Origin: a virus
IMG/VR virus record: IMGVR_UViG_3300034072_000758
Coordinates: 186,001 to 250,000 of that record
DNA length: 64,000 nt
Reading direction: 5' to 3' (one strand)
Shown here in pieces: positions 47,914 to 55,959 of the stretch. A program made the translations under genes and the position numbers. Below the pieces are notes generated by a model. It was not told the DNA's origin and made no database searches. It saw only the letters and a program-made list of their open reading frames with translations. Each line of letters begins with the position of its first letter. Position 1 is the first letter of the stretch.

Positions 47914-48564
47914 ATGTTTAACCTAACCTACAAAAAATCCAGAATCCAAGTGTTCTTCTCTCTCGCCAGAGAAATTCGCCTTCCGGTAGGAAGCGGCTCG
48001 AACAGCACCAAGCATGAAGCTATGGTTCATGACTGTCTTAAGAAGGCTGGATATATTGAAAGTAAGAGCACCCTCACCACCAAGCAAAAGAAGGACTACA
48101 AGGCCGGTCTGAGGATTGATTGTCCCGTGGCGGTCGGTGAGTTCGTAGCGCAGCCCTATGGCCCTCAGAACAACCCGGATTTCATTGTCAATGATCCTAC
48201 CCTTGGTCTGATCAGCATCGAAGCCAAAAGCTCTCAGCAAAAGTATCCGACATACAATTCTGGTTACCCGTCCCCGGAAGTTATTTACGTTTTCACATCG
48301 ACACACAAGAGTATCGGCCCAAATCAAACTGTCCTGTTCCTTGGGGCCGACGCCCTAACCCCGGAACAGCGCGAGATCATCAAGATTGCCAATGAAGAAA
48401 TGAAGGAATACGTGGCGAACGTGAATAGCCAACTTCGCGGATTGGGCGATATGCTGATCTACCCCCGCGTTCAGTTACAGGCGTCCAAAAGCAACTACTT
48501 CCGATCTGACTTTGGATCGATTTTCGCTTCGCAATACGGCACTGAAACACGAGCAATCGCCTAA
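47914..48564 (+). CDS. PD-(D/E)XK restriction endonuclease-like protein (216 aa)
   Basis: Core motif NNPDFIVNDP (D89), then LISIEAKSSQ (E103-x-K105), the PD-(D/E)XK nuclease signature, followed by YNSGYPSPEVIYVFTS as seen in several type II enzymes. The adjacent methyltransferase strengthens the reading as restriction-modification. Unlike the EcoRV homolog, no isoschizomer can be named. It may degrade host or competing DNA while the methyltransferase protects the phage. Confidence 0.82.
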   Translation: MFNLTYKKSRIQVFFSLAREIRLPVGSGSNSTKHEAMVHDCLKKAGYIESKSTLTTKQKKDYKAGLRIDCPVAVGEFVAQPYGPQNNPDFIVNDPTLGLISIEAKSSQQKYPTYNSGYPSPEVIYVFTSTHKSIGPNQTVLFLGADALTPEQREIIKIANEEMKEYVANVNSQLRGLGDMLIYPRVQLQASKSNYFRSDFGSIFASQYGTETRAIA

Positions 48565-49019
48565 TGGACCAAGTGGCCTTCGAGAAAATCTTGAATAAAG
48601 TGTTCAACGAAGCTGAGTTCACATACGTCGAGTATGACGATGAACTTGAAGGTCACGGCTTCCACCATCTTATCTTGATGTCGGTAACTAAACCCCTCGT
48701 TCAGAACGCCTACTATAAGCGATTCAAGTACGGCGGCAAACTCATTGAAATAAGGGCGCTCGTGGACGTAAAGAACTCCACGGTCCCCAATCGCACAACT
48801 AAGCTGGCTGAGTTTGTTTTCAAGTTCAACGATCAATACGTCATCACGATGTCGATGACACAAGATTATAAATGGATCGGCGCTGGCTCAGTAACGCCCC
48901 TTAGATACAATCTAGGCGGCGGCGAAATGATCACATACATGGTTCCTAGCGGAATAGTGCTATCGGACGACCGGGTGTTGGACGAGCTTACAGAGGCCGT
49001 TCTATACCTTACTACGTAA
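48564..49019 (+). CDS. TMF paralog (151 aa)
   Basis: Starts MDQVAFEKILNKVFNEAEFT and ends DDRVLDELTEAVLYLTT. Directly follows the endonuclease (TAATG), so it is co-expressed with the restriction-modification pair. Its 3' end overlaps the convergent gene by 18 nt. Confidence 0.83.
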   Translation: MDQVAFEKILNKVFNEAEFTYVEYDDELEGHGFHHLILMSVTKPLVQNAYYKRFKYGGKLIEIRALVDVKNSTVPNRTTKLAEFVFKFNDQYVITMSMTQDYKWIGAGSVTPLRYNLGGGEMITYMVPSGIVLSDDRVLDELTEAVLYLTT

Positions 49020-49547
49020 TATCTCTGTGGTGAGCATCTGTTCGATCTCTTCGTCGGTATATTCCTGAGAATAGAACACTAGCGTAGATGTTTCTGGTGT
49101 AGGATCGCAATGATAACGACCCGAATTGATCACGAATAGGTCGGCGAGAAGATAATCCAGACGCAGCCGGATAAGAACAGAAAACTCATTTCTGAGCTTG
49201 AGTTGTATTTCGAATGTGTCGGGGTCTTCGTTCTCGTCATAATGAATTATGCCTTTAACAAAAGCATCCCCCACATACATGGTGTAGGATCGCCCTATCA
49301 CGTCCCATCCACCCTCTATATTGTTATCGAGAATGGAGGTGGAGTTTGGTTTAAAGATGGCATAGACCTGATTATAAAAATCTACCCAGAATTTCGGGCG
49401 GACTTCTTTTCGAATAAAGGTCATAGGATAATCCTCATCGGGGATGCTATCGGTATCTAGCGTATCAAGAGATTTACTGTGCGCCAAGTAAATTTGAGCA
49501 CAATTTGTAATTCTTAGAGCCAACAATGGGTCAAAAAATTTTGTCAT
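49002..49547 (-). CDS. TMF paralog with N-terminal extension (181 aa)
   Basis: From residue 42 on it is a normal member (RKEVRPKFWVDFYNQVYAIF, ending TDEEIEQMLTTEILRSKV). The first 41 residues (MTKFFDPLLALRITNCAQIY) are extra and partly repeat the helix pattern. An internal ATG at 49424 with GAGGA could start a 140-aa form; the promoter at 49555 favours the longer one. Both may be made. Confidence 0.8.
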   Translation of the reverse strand: MTKFFDPLLALRITNCAQIYLAHSKSLDTLDTDSIPDEDYPMTFIRKEVRPKFWVDFYNQVYAIFKPNSTSILDNNIEGGWDVIGRSYTMYVGDAFVKGIIHYDENEDPDTFEIQLKLRNEFSVLIRLRLDYLLADLFVINSGRYHCDPTPETSTLVFYSQEYTDEEIEQMLTTEILRSKV

Positions 49548-49554
49548 CACACAC

Positions 49555-49582
49555 CAGATACATTGTTACAAAGAATTGTCAA
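49555..49582 (-). promoter_or_regulatory. Sigma70-like promoter (leaderless type)
   Basis: Minus strand TTGACA (49582-49577), a 16-nt spacer and TATCTG (49560-49555). The ATG at 49547 begins 7 nt after the -10 and has no Shine-Dalgarno. Confidence 0.6.
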
Positions 49583-49644
49583 CAGGTTAATTGAAATGAC
49601 ATGAAAATTATAGTAAATAATGTTGCAACACAACATAGGAAAAA

Positions 49645-49836
49645 ATGAAAATGTCTAAAGCACTAATATTTGCGGTTATCGCAGCAGTCATGGCTTTTAT
49701 TGCCATCGTGTTGACTGGAAAGATTTCTATAGCCTTCATGATCGGCGCACTGTTCTTCTCTGGTCTTTCTCTGGTCTGTCGCTTCCATGACGATGTGACC
49801 AAATCTTATATCCCCGGAATGGATCGTCATTACTAA
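49645..49836 (+). CDS. Small membrane protein (63 aa)
   Basis: Two hydrophobic segments (ALIFAVIAAVMAFIAIVL and IAFMIGALFFSGLSLV) with a polar C-terminus ending GMDRHY. AGGA lies upstream. Possible holin or envelope protein; nothing decides. Confidence 0.75.
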   Translation: MKMSKALIFAVIAAVMAFIAIVLTGKISIAFMIGALFFSGLSLVCRFHDDVTKSYIPGMDRHY

Positions 49837-49837
49837 A

Positions 49838-49863
49838 AAAAGCCGCTTATCTAGCGGCCTTTT
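49838..49863. terminator. Bidirectional terminator hairpin
   Basis: Stem GCCGC/GCGGC (49842-49846, 49854-49858) flanked by A and T runs on both sides, between convergent genes. Confidence 0.72.
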
Positions 49864-49870
49864 TCTTTAC

Positions 49871-50068
49871 CTAATCATCGTGCCTTAGTAAAACAGACAT
49901 GGCGTCATCATGTGTGATACGCTCACCTCGTAACGCTTTTTGTCGAACTCGTTCATAACGAGCATCACTACAGCGCCATAGCCTTGTCATATAATGAAAT
50001 GCGATTATAATACTAGCAATACTGGCCATAAGCAAAATGGCTAGGATGATTTTAATAAAAACAATCAT
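49871..50068 (-). CDS. Small membrane protein (65 aa)
   Basis: An N-terminal transmembrane helix (VFIKIILAILLMASIASIII) and a basic C-terminal half (RVRQKALRGERITHDDAMSV). The C-terminus DDAMSVLLRHDD partly resembles a TMF tail. Coupled by ATGA to the M23 peptidase gene upstream, so it could assist lysis, although this is inference. Confidence 0.75.
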   Translation of the reverse strand: MIVFIKIILAILLMASIASIIIAFHYMTRLWRCSDARYERVRQKALRGERITHDDAMSVLLRHDD

Positions 50069-50595
50069 GGCTTCACAAATAACCTAAGTGGGTTCAGTAG
50101 ACCGTATGGTCTTTCTGTATTTACTCTCCATTCGACCGGTTCGTAATATCCATGCTCATATAATTCTAAATGAAGCATGGACATCGGACGACCCTTATCC
50201 GTTGTAAGTACCTTGGCAACGTGACCTAATAACTCACCTTCTTCAATCAGTTGTCCGACTTTCTTATCGCTTTGACATAAGAGTTCGCCGTAATTTATGA
50301 CGCCACTATCACCCTGAACCATAATGAACTGCGTGGAACCCCACCAAGGACTATCGGCTTCCGGCCCGGTGAACCAACCCATGTTGACAATCATCCCCGG
50401 CTCAATAGCGTAAACTGGATCGCCTTCTTGAGCGTACAGGTCGATACCTTCGTGAGTATGGAATTTGCGGATGGTTCCGAACGCGCCTACGTGATCACCA
50501 GTCGGTATCTCGACTTCGGTGGCGATGTCGATCTCTTTGAAGCTATCGCTATCAAAGGTGAAGCCGATGAAGATTTTGTCCAGAGGTAAAATCAT
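50065..50595 (-). CDS. M23-family metallopeptidase-like protein (176 aa)
   Basis: LytM/M23 endopeptidase fold: FHTHEGIDLYAQEGDPVYAI has the HxxxD zinc motif (H48, D52), then VGQLIEEGELLGHV and MLHLELYEHG. In active enzymes the last block is HxH; here the first His is Met (M140), while H142 is kept, so activity is uncertain. No signal peptide. Cell-wall role at infection or lysis is likely. Overlaps both neighbours by 4 nt. Confidence 0.82.
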   Translation of the reverse strand: MILPLDKIFIGFTFDSDSFKEIDIATEVEIPTGDHVGAFGTIRKFHTHEGIDLYAQEGDPVYAIEPGMIVNMGWFTGPEADSPWWGSTQFIMVQGDSGVINYGELLCQSDKKVGQLIEEGELLGHVAKVLTTDKGRPMSMLHLELYEHGYYEPVEWRVNTERPYGLLNPLRLFVKP

Positions 50596-50900
50596 ATCAC
50601 TTGTAGATATATGGCCATCAGATAATTGTCCAGAGTTTCCTCAGACAATCCGGGGTAAGTCGCATATACAAAATCTAAGACACTCCCATTAGCATGGACG
50701 GACAAACCAATATGGAAAACCCCCGGCACCATAAAATCGTATCGGACGGAATTTGGGAAACTTGAAGTGGCTCCACAAATACCAATTTTCTTTGATTCTT
50801 CATTAACAACGAACGGATAATACACCAGATTGAAGCCGTTACCTTTGGACTTAAAAAGGTTTACCCATATTTCTGGTTTGAACTTGCTTTCGAAATTCAT
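50592..50900 (-). CDS. TMF paralog (102 aa)
   Basis: Starts MNFESKFKPEIWVNLFKSKG (IWVNLF helix) and ends SEETLDNYLMAIYLQVI. An isolated member between unrelated genes, upstream of the M23 gene in the same transcript. Confidence 0.86.
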   Translation of the reverse strand: MNFESKFKPEIWVNLFKSKGNGFNLVYYPFVVNEESKKIGICGATSSFPNSVRYDFMVPGVFHIGLSVHANGSVLDFVYATYPGLSEETLDNYLMAIYLQVI

Positions 50901-51244
50901 GGTATCCGATTAGCTAATGCTTTAATGTTCTCGAACTTCGAACCATAATACTCGCGGCATCGCTCATCGGCGCATAGCTTTATATAGTCAACGATCTTGT
51001 CTTTTTTGATCTTGGTGATACCACAATGTCTGATGCTACAGGAGCCAACCCCAGCCGCCCCTTCAACAAAGGGTGTTTGTCGAGCATTAGAAAATAAGCT
51101 GATGCCGTCAATAACGCCTTCTTCATAACTTACGTGTACGGCGACGTTGAGGTCATACGAGCAATCCTCGTAGTAATCTCCCACCTTGATGCGACCGTTA
51201 CCCCAACAAGCCTCGAAGGCTGCTTTAAATTCTTCATCGGTCAT
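50897..51244 (-). CDS. Hypothetical Cys-rich protein (115 aa)
   Basis: Starts MTDEEFKAAFEACWGNGRIK and contains six Cys, including GSCSIRHCGITK and KLCADERCREYYG, so disulfides or a metal site are possible. Coupled to both neighbours. No family recognised. Confidence 0.75.
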   Translation of the reverse strand: MTDEEFKAAFEACWGNGRIKVGDYYEDCSYDLNVAVHVSYEEGVIDGISLFSNARQTPFVEGAAGVGSCSIRHCGITKIKKDKIVDYIKLCADERCREYYGSKFENIKALANRIP

Positions 51245-51540
51245 AGCTTCAATTTCAATTCGGCAATCGTCTCTTCGTATTCAGCAATACGCTTACGAAT
51301 GGCTTCTTTTGCCAGACGTTCTTCGTCTTTGCGTTTATGCTCGACATACCATTGACGTATATCATCACAAGTAATACCGGCTGAGGCGTCGTCAATCTCG
51401 TCAATTACGCTGACATCAACGCCAATCACAGCGCAGAGCATCGCTTCAAGCTTATTGATTTCATCGGCGTGTTGAGCCTTGAGCTTCGATGTCTCGTCTC
51501 TATGATAATCAGCCGGATCGTAATCGTTTCTACAGCCCAT
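51241..51540 (-). CDS. Conserved small phage protein (99 aa)
   Basis: The opening MGCRNDYDPADYHRDETSKL resembles a widespread small phage protein that begins MGCRxDY; the rest is helical and charged, ending AELKLKL, probably a coiled coil. Function unknown. Confidence 0.8.
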   Translation of the reverse strand: MGCRNDYDPADYHRDETSKLKAQHADEINKLEAMLCAVIGVDVSVIDEIDDASAGITCDDIRQWYVEHKRKDEERLAKEAIRKRIAEYEETIAELKLKL

Positions 51541-51630
51541 GATACATTCTCCAATTTACGGAAAGGTATCATTAACCACGATTTAGGTCAATATATTAGT
51601 GACAGTGTTACGACCATCATCATTAAAATA

Positions 51631-51657
51631 ATAAAGCCGCCTCATGGGCGGCTTTAT
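51631..51657 (-). terminator. Terminator after tRNA-Leu
   Basis: Stem ATAAAGCCGCC/GGCGGCTTTAT (51631-51641, 51647-51657) followed on the minus strand by a T-rich stretch, immediately after the tRNA. Confidence 0.82.
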
Positions 51658-51659
51658 AT

Positions 51660-51742
51660 TGGTGGGCTTGGTCGGACTCGAACCGACACTCCGAAGAAAC
51701 AGATTTTGAGTCTGTCGCGTATACCAATTTCGCCACAAGCCC
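51660..51742 (-). tRNA. tRNA-Leu (anticodon CAA)
   Basis: An 83-nt tRNA with acceptor GGGCTTG/CAAGCCC, encoded CCA end and T arm GTCGGTTCGAGTCCGAC, and an anticodon loop CTCAAAA giving CAA (reads UUG). The extra arm is short for a leucine tRNA. It has its own promoter and terminator. It may help decode phage Leu codons or replace a host tRNA cleaved in defence. Confidence 0.94.
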
Positions 51743-51750
51743 GTAGAAAC

Positions 51751-51780
51751 AATATAAACGAGCCGTCATCCCAACGTCAA
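51751..51780 (-). promoter_or_regulatory. Promoter of tRNA-Leu
   Basis: Minus strand TTGACG (51780-51775), an 18-nt spacer and TATATT (51756-51751), 8 nt before the tRNA 5' end. Confidence 0.72.
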
Positions 51781-51809
51781 TTTTAATTTTATCTTTTCCA
51801 CAGTCAGGA

Positions 51810-51837
51810 TTGACAAATAAAATTGTTCGTGTATTGA
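51810..51837 (+). promoter_or_regulatory. Sigma70-like promoter
   Basis: TTGACA (51810-51815), a 16-nt spacer and TATTGA (51832-51837), upstream of GGAGGG and the ATG at 51864. It faces away from the tRNA promoter. Confidence 0.66.
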
Positions 51838-51863
51838 TAAAGATTAAATTTGGAGGGATTAAC

Positions 51864-52241
51864 ATGTTTAGAAAAGCGTCACCTGAATTTCCGAAGCTTC
51901 TGGTCTTCAACGAGAAGCATGGCGACCGCCGCTACCTGATCAACTCTAAGGAAGACGCACTGAAAGCCTTCCGTGAGGTGTTCAATCAGCGTCTCAATGA
52001 AGGTTATTGGTATGATGATCAGGACATGATCAAGATCAATACGTATTTCCAGAACGCGCAGAAGAAAGTCGATGCTGGTACTATGCCAGCGGACAACATC
52101 GAATACGCCGTTCTTCAAACCTTTATGAAGTACAGGTCCAGCGGCGAATACGAGAACTTCGAGTTCATCGATTTCGATGTTCCCGAAGAAACCAAGCCTC
52201 TGGAAAATCCGAAGGTCGGACGCGACATCATCACACTCTGA
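51864..52241 (+). CDS. Hypothetical protein (125 aa)
   Basis: Starts MFRKASPEFPKLLVFNEKHG after GGAGGG; an upstream in-frame extension would lie within the promoter. Alpha/beta (EDALKAFREVFNQRLNEGYW), ending GRDIITL. No family recognised. Confidence 0.8.
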   Translation: MFRKASPEFPKLLVFNEKHGDRRYLINSKEDALKAFREVFNQRLNEGYWYDDQDMIKINTYFQNAQKKVDAGTMPADNIEYAVLQTFMKYRSSGEYENFEFIDFDVPEETKPLENPKVGRDIITL

Positions 52242-52247
52242 TATTTC

Positions 52248-52276
52248 TTGAGTTGGGATTAATTTTGTGTTAAAGT
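52248..52276 (+). promoter_or_regulatory. Promoter candidate
   Basis: TTGAGT (52248-52253), a 17-nt spacer and TAAAGT (52271-52276), followed by AGGAG before the ATG at 52300. Confidence 0.5.
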
Positions 52277-52299
52277 TAATCCCTGTTCAGGAGTATGTA

Positions 52300-52689
52300 A
52301 TGATAAGTCGTGATTTTGTGTATTGGCTTCAAGGATTCTTCGAGATTTCAGAAGCCACAGGTGATGTCGATGCCGTCACCCTAACTGCCGCTCAAGCAGA
52401 CATGGTGCGTAAGCATCTGTCGCTGGTTGTGGAATATGAAACCAACCCCACCCTACCATTCGTTCAGTGGTTGATCGGTTTCATGGACGCCGCAAAAACC
52501 CCCGACAAGGCACAGGTCGAGACAATCCGAGCGAAGCTCAACGATGTTTTCAAGCATGTGATCGACCCGCCGATGGGCGATGCCAAGAAGCAAAAGAAGC
52601 TGAATGAAATTCATTCGCCGCATCCATTCCAAGGCCCACAAAAGGGTCAGATCGATACCAATCCGGGGGATTTTGTAGTACGCTGCTGA
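52300..52689 (+). CDS. Conserved phage protein (129 aa)
   Basis: The opening MISRDFVYWLQGFFEISEAT matches a small protein I know from many phages (F-x-Y-W-L-Q-G-F-F-E). A second similar helix occurs at FVQWLIGFMDAA, so the domain is duplicated. The polar C-terminus includes SPHPFQGPQKG. Start at 52300 has AGGAG. Function unknown. Confidence 0.85.
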   Translation: MISRDFVYWLQGFFEISEATGDVDAVTLTAAQADMVRKHLSLVVEYETNPTLPFVQWLIGFMDAAKTPDKAQVETIRAKLNDVFKHVIDPPMGDAKKQKKLNEIHSPHPFQGPQKGQIDTNPGDFVVRC

Positions 52690-53048
52690 TGATTGTTCCT
52701 GTCGAAATGATTGTTAAGGCGCTTCTCACTTTGAAGCCGTATATACAGGTGGCGGATTTTCCGCCGCCGAATATGCGTTTTAATAATGCTGGCTTACTGG
52801 AAATCGATCCGACTTGTACTACTATGCGAACAGAGTTAGGTAAGATAGAGGTCGGGTTACGCTATAGTAGCGTCCAAAGCTTTTGGTTCATAGAAGAGAT
52901 AATCTTTTCTGACTATCGTATAAAGCAATCATCGCCATCCCATCATTTTTCTGGTACGGATTTTGTTATTGAATGTGAAACGGGTGAACCCGATCTCGAA
53001 GAAGCATTCTTAAAACTGTATCTTCTATTACCAGCATTGGAACAATAA
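52689..53048 (+). CDS. TMF paralog (119 aa)
   Basis: Starts MIVPVEMIVKALLTLKPYIQ and ends EPDLEEAFLKLYLLLPALEQ, with six residues beyond the core. Overlaps neighbours by 1 nt. Confidence 0.84.
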   Translation: MIVPVEMIVKALLTLKPYIQVADFPPPNMRFNNAGLLEIDPTCTTMRTELGKIEVGLRYSSVQSFWFIEEIIFSDYRIKQSSPSHHFSGTDFVIECETGEPDLEEAFLKLYLLLPALEQ

Positions 53049-53281
53049 TGTTCTCTATTCAAGTCTCCAAATTCGATTACACCAAGGGTCGTTACGCTCC
53101 CGAAAAAACTGTCGCTAAAGACATCAAGACCTATGAAGCCGCTGTAAAACGTGCTAAAAGATATACGGTTGTTCAAGATCATCCGTCGCATGTTCTTATA
53201 ACAGAAGAGGGTACGAGCAATCGCACACGGGTTCCCGTTCATGGCGAACCTACACGCAATTTCTGGCTTCTGGGTGGCTAA
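53048..53281 (+). CDS. Hypothetical protein (77 aa)
   Basis: Starts MFSIQVSKFDYTKGRYAPEK; strands and a basic helix YEAAVKRAKRYTVVQDH; ends RNFWLLGG. Coupled to the genes on both sides. No family recognised. Confidence 0.75.
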   Translation: MFSIQVSKFDYTKGRYAPEKTVAKDIKTYEAAVKRAKRYTVVQDHPSHVLITEEGTSNRTRVPVHGEPTRNFWLLGG

Positions 53282-53598
53282 TGGGTTCCCGCTACAATTA
53301 CGAGAAACAGTCCGGTGCCATTGCTCAAAAATGGAAAGATACCGTCGCTAAATTCACGAATGGTGAGACCGTAAAAGGTATCATCACCGGCATCTATACC
53401 GGTAAATTCGGCGGTAAGAACAACCTGATGCTTCTCGTGTCCGTGGACAATACCTTTTCCGCAATCCTCCAAACTAATGAGCCGTATGATTCTCGCCCTG
53501 ACCTAGCTATGTTTCGAGGTCGGGAGTTTGATTTCACCATCAAAAAAGTTCGTGGGCCGTCCTGCGAATCTCGTCTCGTCCTAGACTTCCCATCATAA
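53281..53598 (+). CDS. Hypothetical OB-fold-like protein (105 aa)
   Basis: The strand pattern GETVKGIITGIYTGKFGGKN, then MLLVSVDNTFSAILQ and FDFTIKKVRG suggests a small OB or S1-like barrel that could bind nucleic acid. This is a visual fold guess. Overlaps the previous gene by one nucleotide. Confidence 0.72.
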   Translation: MGSRYNYEKQSGAIAQKWKDTVAKFTNGETVKGIITGIYTGKFGGKNNLMLLVSVDNTFSAILQTNEPYDSRPDLAMFRGREFDFTIKKVRGPSCESRLVLDFPS

Positions 53599-53607
53599 GG
53601 AACGCAC

Positions 53608-54660
53608 ATGCTCGTAGAACTCAGCCCTGAGCTTAAAGAAGCTCCCATTCGCCAGTCTAGCTTTCACGGCTTGACCAATGATCTGAAACACGCCCTTGGT
53701 GTGAATTACAACGCTTCGATCCATGTTCTCCATACACCTTCGGAAGAAGGCGTAATGTCGGTGTCCGAAGGTTTCCTCAACATCATGAGCAAATCATATT
53801 CGTCGCATTATGCGCTGCGCATTTCTCCGCACGATGTCTGGTTTATCGTTCTGACCGAGATCGCCGCCCTGATCAACAAGAACGCAGAAGCCTGTCGCTC
53901 ACTCTTCACCAAGTCGGCGGAAAATATCGTCATCGCTGTCGAAACGAATGACATCACCAAGATCGATCTGAACAAAGTCGAAGCCCAGCTTCGTGAACTG
54001 GTTCCGGTGGACATCGATCAATTTCTGCCTGAGTTTTCAACCATCACCCCAGCGGCTCGCTACGCCTGTCTCGCAGCCTTCTGTGACGGCGTGAGCCAAT
54101 ACTACAGCTACATGACCTTCTGCTGCGGCCTCAAGGCCATCCACATCGACGGTACGGTCAATGATTGGGCTTTGCTCAACGAACGGGCCGAAGACATGGC
54201 AGTCCTGTTCCAAGGCGTTGGTATCGACATCACGGAATGGATGGGTCGCGTCCAAGCCGTCGCCCTGCGCTTCATTAAGGCGCTCAACGGTGATTCTACT
54301 GATATGATCGACATCTTCTCACAAAAGAATGTCGGTTCCGGTGGTCAGAAAGAAATCAGCGGATGGTTCAAAGACATCTTCCAAAAGCCAGCTTCGCAAC
54401 TCGACCATTTCCCGAATGCTTGGGCGAAGGTCACGTACAAGAACATTGAAACCCAGATGGAGTTTACCGGCATCCACGGTTGCTTCCTGATGAAGCAAGA
54501 CGAAGCTGGGACGGTCTATGGTGATTACGGCGAGATCGTGTGCTACGCTGAACAACTCTCCGACGAAGACCTCAAAGGGTTGGAGTGGAACGAGCGTCAC
54601 CGCAAGACAGGCTTGCTTCAAGGCTACACCCCTGCCCCTGCGCCGGACGACAACGTATAA
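53608..54660 (+). CDS. DUF4419-like protein (350 aa)
   Basis: Matches the pattern of DUF4419 proteins known from fungi and bacteria: LRISPHDVWFIVLTEIAALI with NKNAE (near residue 73), an internal WALLNERAEDMAVLFQG, then GGQKEISGWFKDIFQKP and FTGIHGCFL. Biochemical function of the family is unknown. The C-terminus is Pro-rich (PAPAPDD). GGAACG precedes the ATG, and it is coupled to the TMF gene after it. Confidence 0.75.
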   Translation: MLVELSPELKEAPIRQSSFHGLTNDLKHALGVNYNASIHVLHTPSEEGVMSVSEGFLNIMSKSYSSHYALRISPHDVWFIVLTEIAALINKNAEACRSLFTKSAENIVIAVETNDITKIDLNKVEAQLRELVPVDIDQFLPEFSTITPAARYACLAAFCDGVSQYYSYMTFCCGLKAIHIDGTVNDWALLNERAEDMAVLFQGVGIDITEWMGRVQAVALRFIKALNGDSTDMIDIFSQKNVGSGGQKEISGWFKDIFQKPASQLDHFPNAWAKVTYKNIETQMEFTGIHGCFLMKQDEAGTVYGDYGEIVCYAEQLSDEDLKGLEWNERHRKTGLLQGYTPAPAPDDNV

Positions 54661-55013
54661 TGCTCGAAGGAGTCGAAATATCCGCGCGATTTGCTACCCT
54701 TCTTGATCGTCATTTTCAAGAACGGGATCGGGCAGGGGAAGACCTTCCGTATTGGTCGATCCCCTTGAAGTTCGGATGTTTCGACTTCACCATTGAATAT
54801 TTTCGAAACGAGGGTCGTTTCTATCTCGATAGAGCAACGGACGGCGATCTGATTATCTATTTCGATTATGCTCACGGAATAAATCATCCGATCTATAAAC
54901 AGGTTCCCGACGAAAAGGAACTGATGGTCACGTGCCGTTTCTATACGGATGACAACGACGAAATACTGATCAAGATGGCTTTGGGGATGAGTGAGACTCC
55001 TATGTTCGCCTAA
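54660..55013 (+). CDS. TMF paralog (117 aa)
   Basis: Starts MLEGVEISARFATLLDRHFQ at the TAATG overlap with the DUF4419-like gene and ends TDDNDEILIKMALGMSETPM plus FA, with six residues beyond the core. Strands DFTIEYFRNEGRFYLDR. Confidence 0.83.
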   Translation: MLEGVEISARFATLLDRHFQERDRAGEDLPYWSIPLKFGCFDFTIEYFRNEGRFYLDRATDGDLIIYFDYAHGINHPIYKQVPDEKELMVTCRFYTDDNDEILIKMALGMSETPMFA

Positions 55014-55020
55014 ATAGGGT

Positions 55021-55368
55021 ATGGACAAAAAGCCTTCCCGAATGAGAATAGAGAAGTGTCGGCGTCTAGCCACACTTATCAATCGAGTGCGTCATCCAGA
55101 ATTTGACATATTTGAGTATTGGGAAACTCCCGATAAAGAACGACAAATCATATACAAAGACTATCTCGAACAGGTAGCTGAACTCCAAACATATTATGAT
55201 GCCAACTTTGTTAAAAGCGAGCTTTGGGATCGAATGTCAGATGAAAAGCGTAAAGCCGAATGGCTTAAAGTCGATGATGTGCTCGACGCCGAACAAATCA
55301 CCTACAAGCATATATTAGGCTTATCTTCGTTTGCTATCAACGCGCTAGTTAATACGGTATTTTACTGA
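55021..55368 (+). CDS. Hypothetical helical protein (115 aa)
   Basis: Starts MDKKPSRMRIEKCRRLATLI. Helical and charged (KDYLEQVAELQTYYDANFVK), ending FAINALVNTVFY. Its end overlaps the convergent 90-aa gene by 20 nt. No family recognised. Confidence 0.75.
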   Translation: MDKKPSRMRIEKCRRLATLINRVRHPEFDIFEYWETPDKERQIIYKDYLEQVAELQTYYDANFVKSELWDRMSDEKRKAEWLKVDDVLDAEQITYKHILGLSSFAINALVNTVFY

Positions 55369-55621
55369 GATATTCTTTCAAATCATCGGGGAACTTTGTT
55401 ACCGGGCATTCCATGTCCTTCCCCATAACATATATACCGTCTACTTTGTAAGCATAACCCACGAAACCGTCACCTTCGACCGACGCTAAAGCTGAGTAAT
55501 CATTATATTTCCAATAATAGGAAACCTCGTTCTCGGCCACGTTCGGGCTAATGTGTGGGCGCAACTTCAATCCCCGCATCGTGCGTTCGAACAAAAAAGC
55601 ATCCATTTCAACCGGGGTCAT
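55349..55621 (-). CDS. Hypothetical protein (90 aa)
   Basis: Starts MTPVEMDAFLFERTMRGLKL and ends FPDDLKEYLSKIPY. The end faintly resembles a degraded TMF tail (DDLKEYLSK). Small beta-rich middle (YAYKVDGIYVMGKDM). Coupled by ATGA to the TMF gene upstream. Confidence 0.72.
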   Translation of the reverse strand: MTPVEMDAFLFERTMRGLKLRPHISPNVAENEVSYYWKYNDYSALASVEGDGFVGYAYKVDGIYVMGKDMECPVTKFPDDLKEYLSKIPY

Positions 55622-55959
55622 CTTGCCTTACCTTCGGCTATCAAGGTGGCAATCATCAAGAACTCTTCCAATGACCCCGGTTCTTGCAAAGGACTTTCCG
55701 GGTTAGACCATCTTTGATCGAGGATAGTATATGTAGGATTCGGATTGGTGGTTTCAAAGATACGCATGCATACCTTCAAATGTAGATTACGATCACAAAA
55801 GAAATCCACGACATTATCTTCGATTCTTTGCCCCATACTTTGACAAAAGAATTTGATTAACCATTCATGTCCGGCGTATTCAAGAGTGAAATCCGCATTT
55901 ATAGATGCGAGCTTCCAATATCGTTGAAAGATGCCATTTAACAAATCTGGATTTATCAT
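55618..55959 (-). CDS. TMF paralog (113 aa)
   Basis: Starts MINPDLLNGIFQRYWKLASI and ends GSLEEFLMIATLIAEGKAR, with five extra residues. Strands LHLKVCMRIFETTNPNPTY. Coupled to both neighbours by 4-nt overlaps. Confidence 0.84.
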   Translation of the reverse strand: MINPDLLNGIFQRYWKLASINADFTLEYAGHEWLIKFFCQSMGQRIEDNVVDFFCDRNLHLKVCMRIFETTNPNPTYTILDQRWSNPESPLQEPGSLEEFLMIATLIAEGKAR

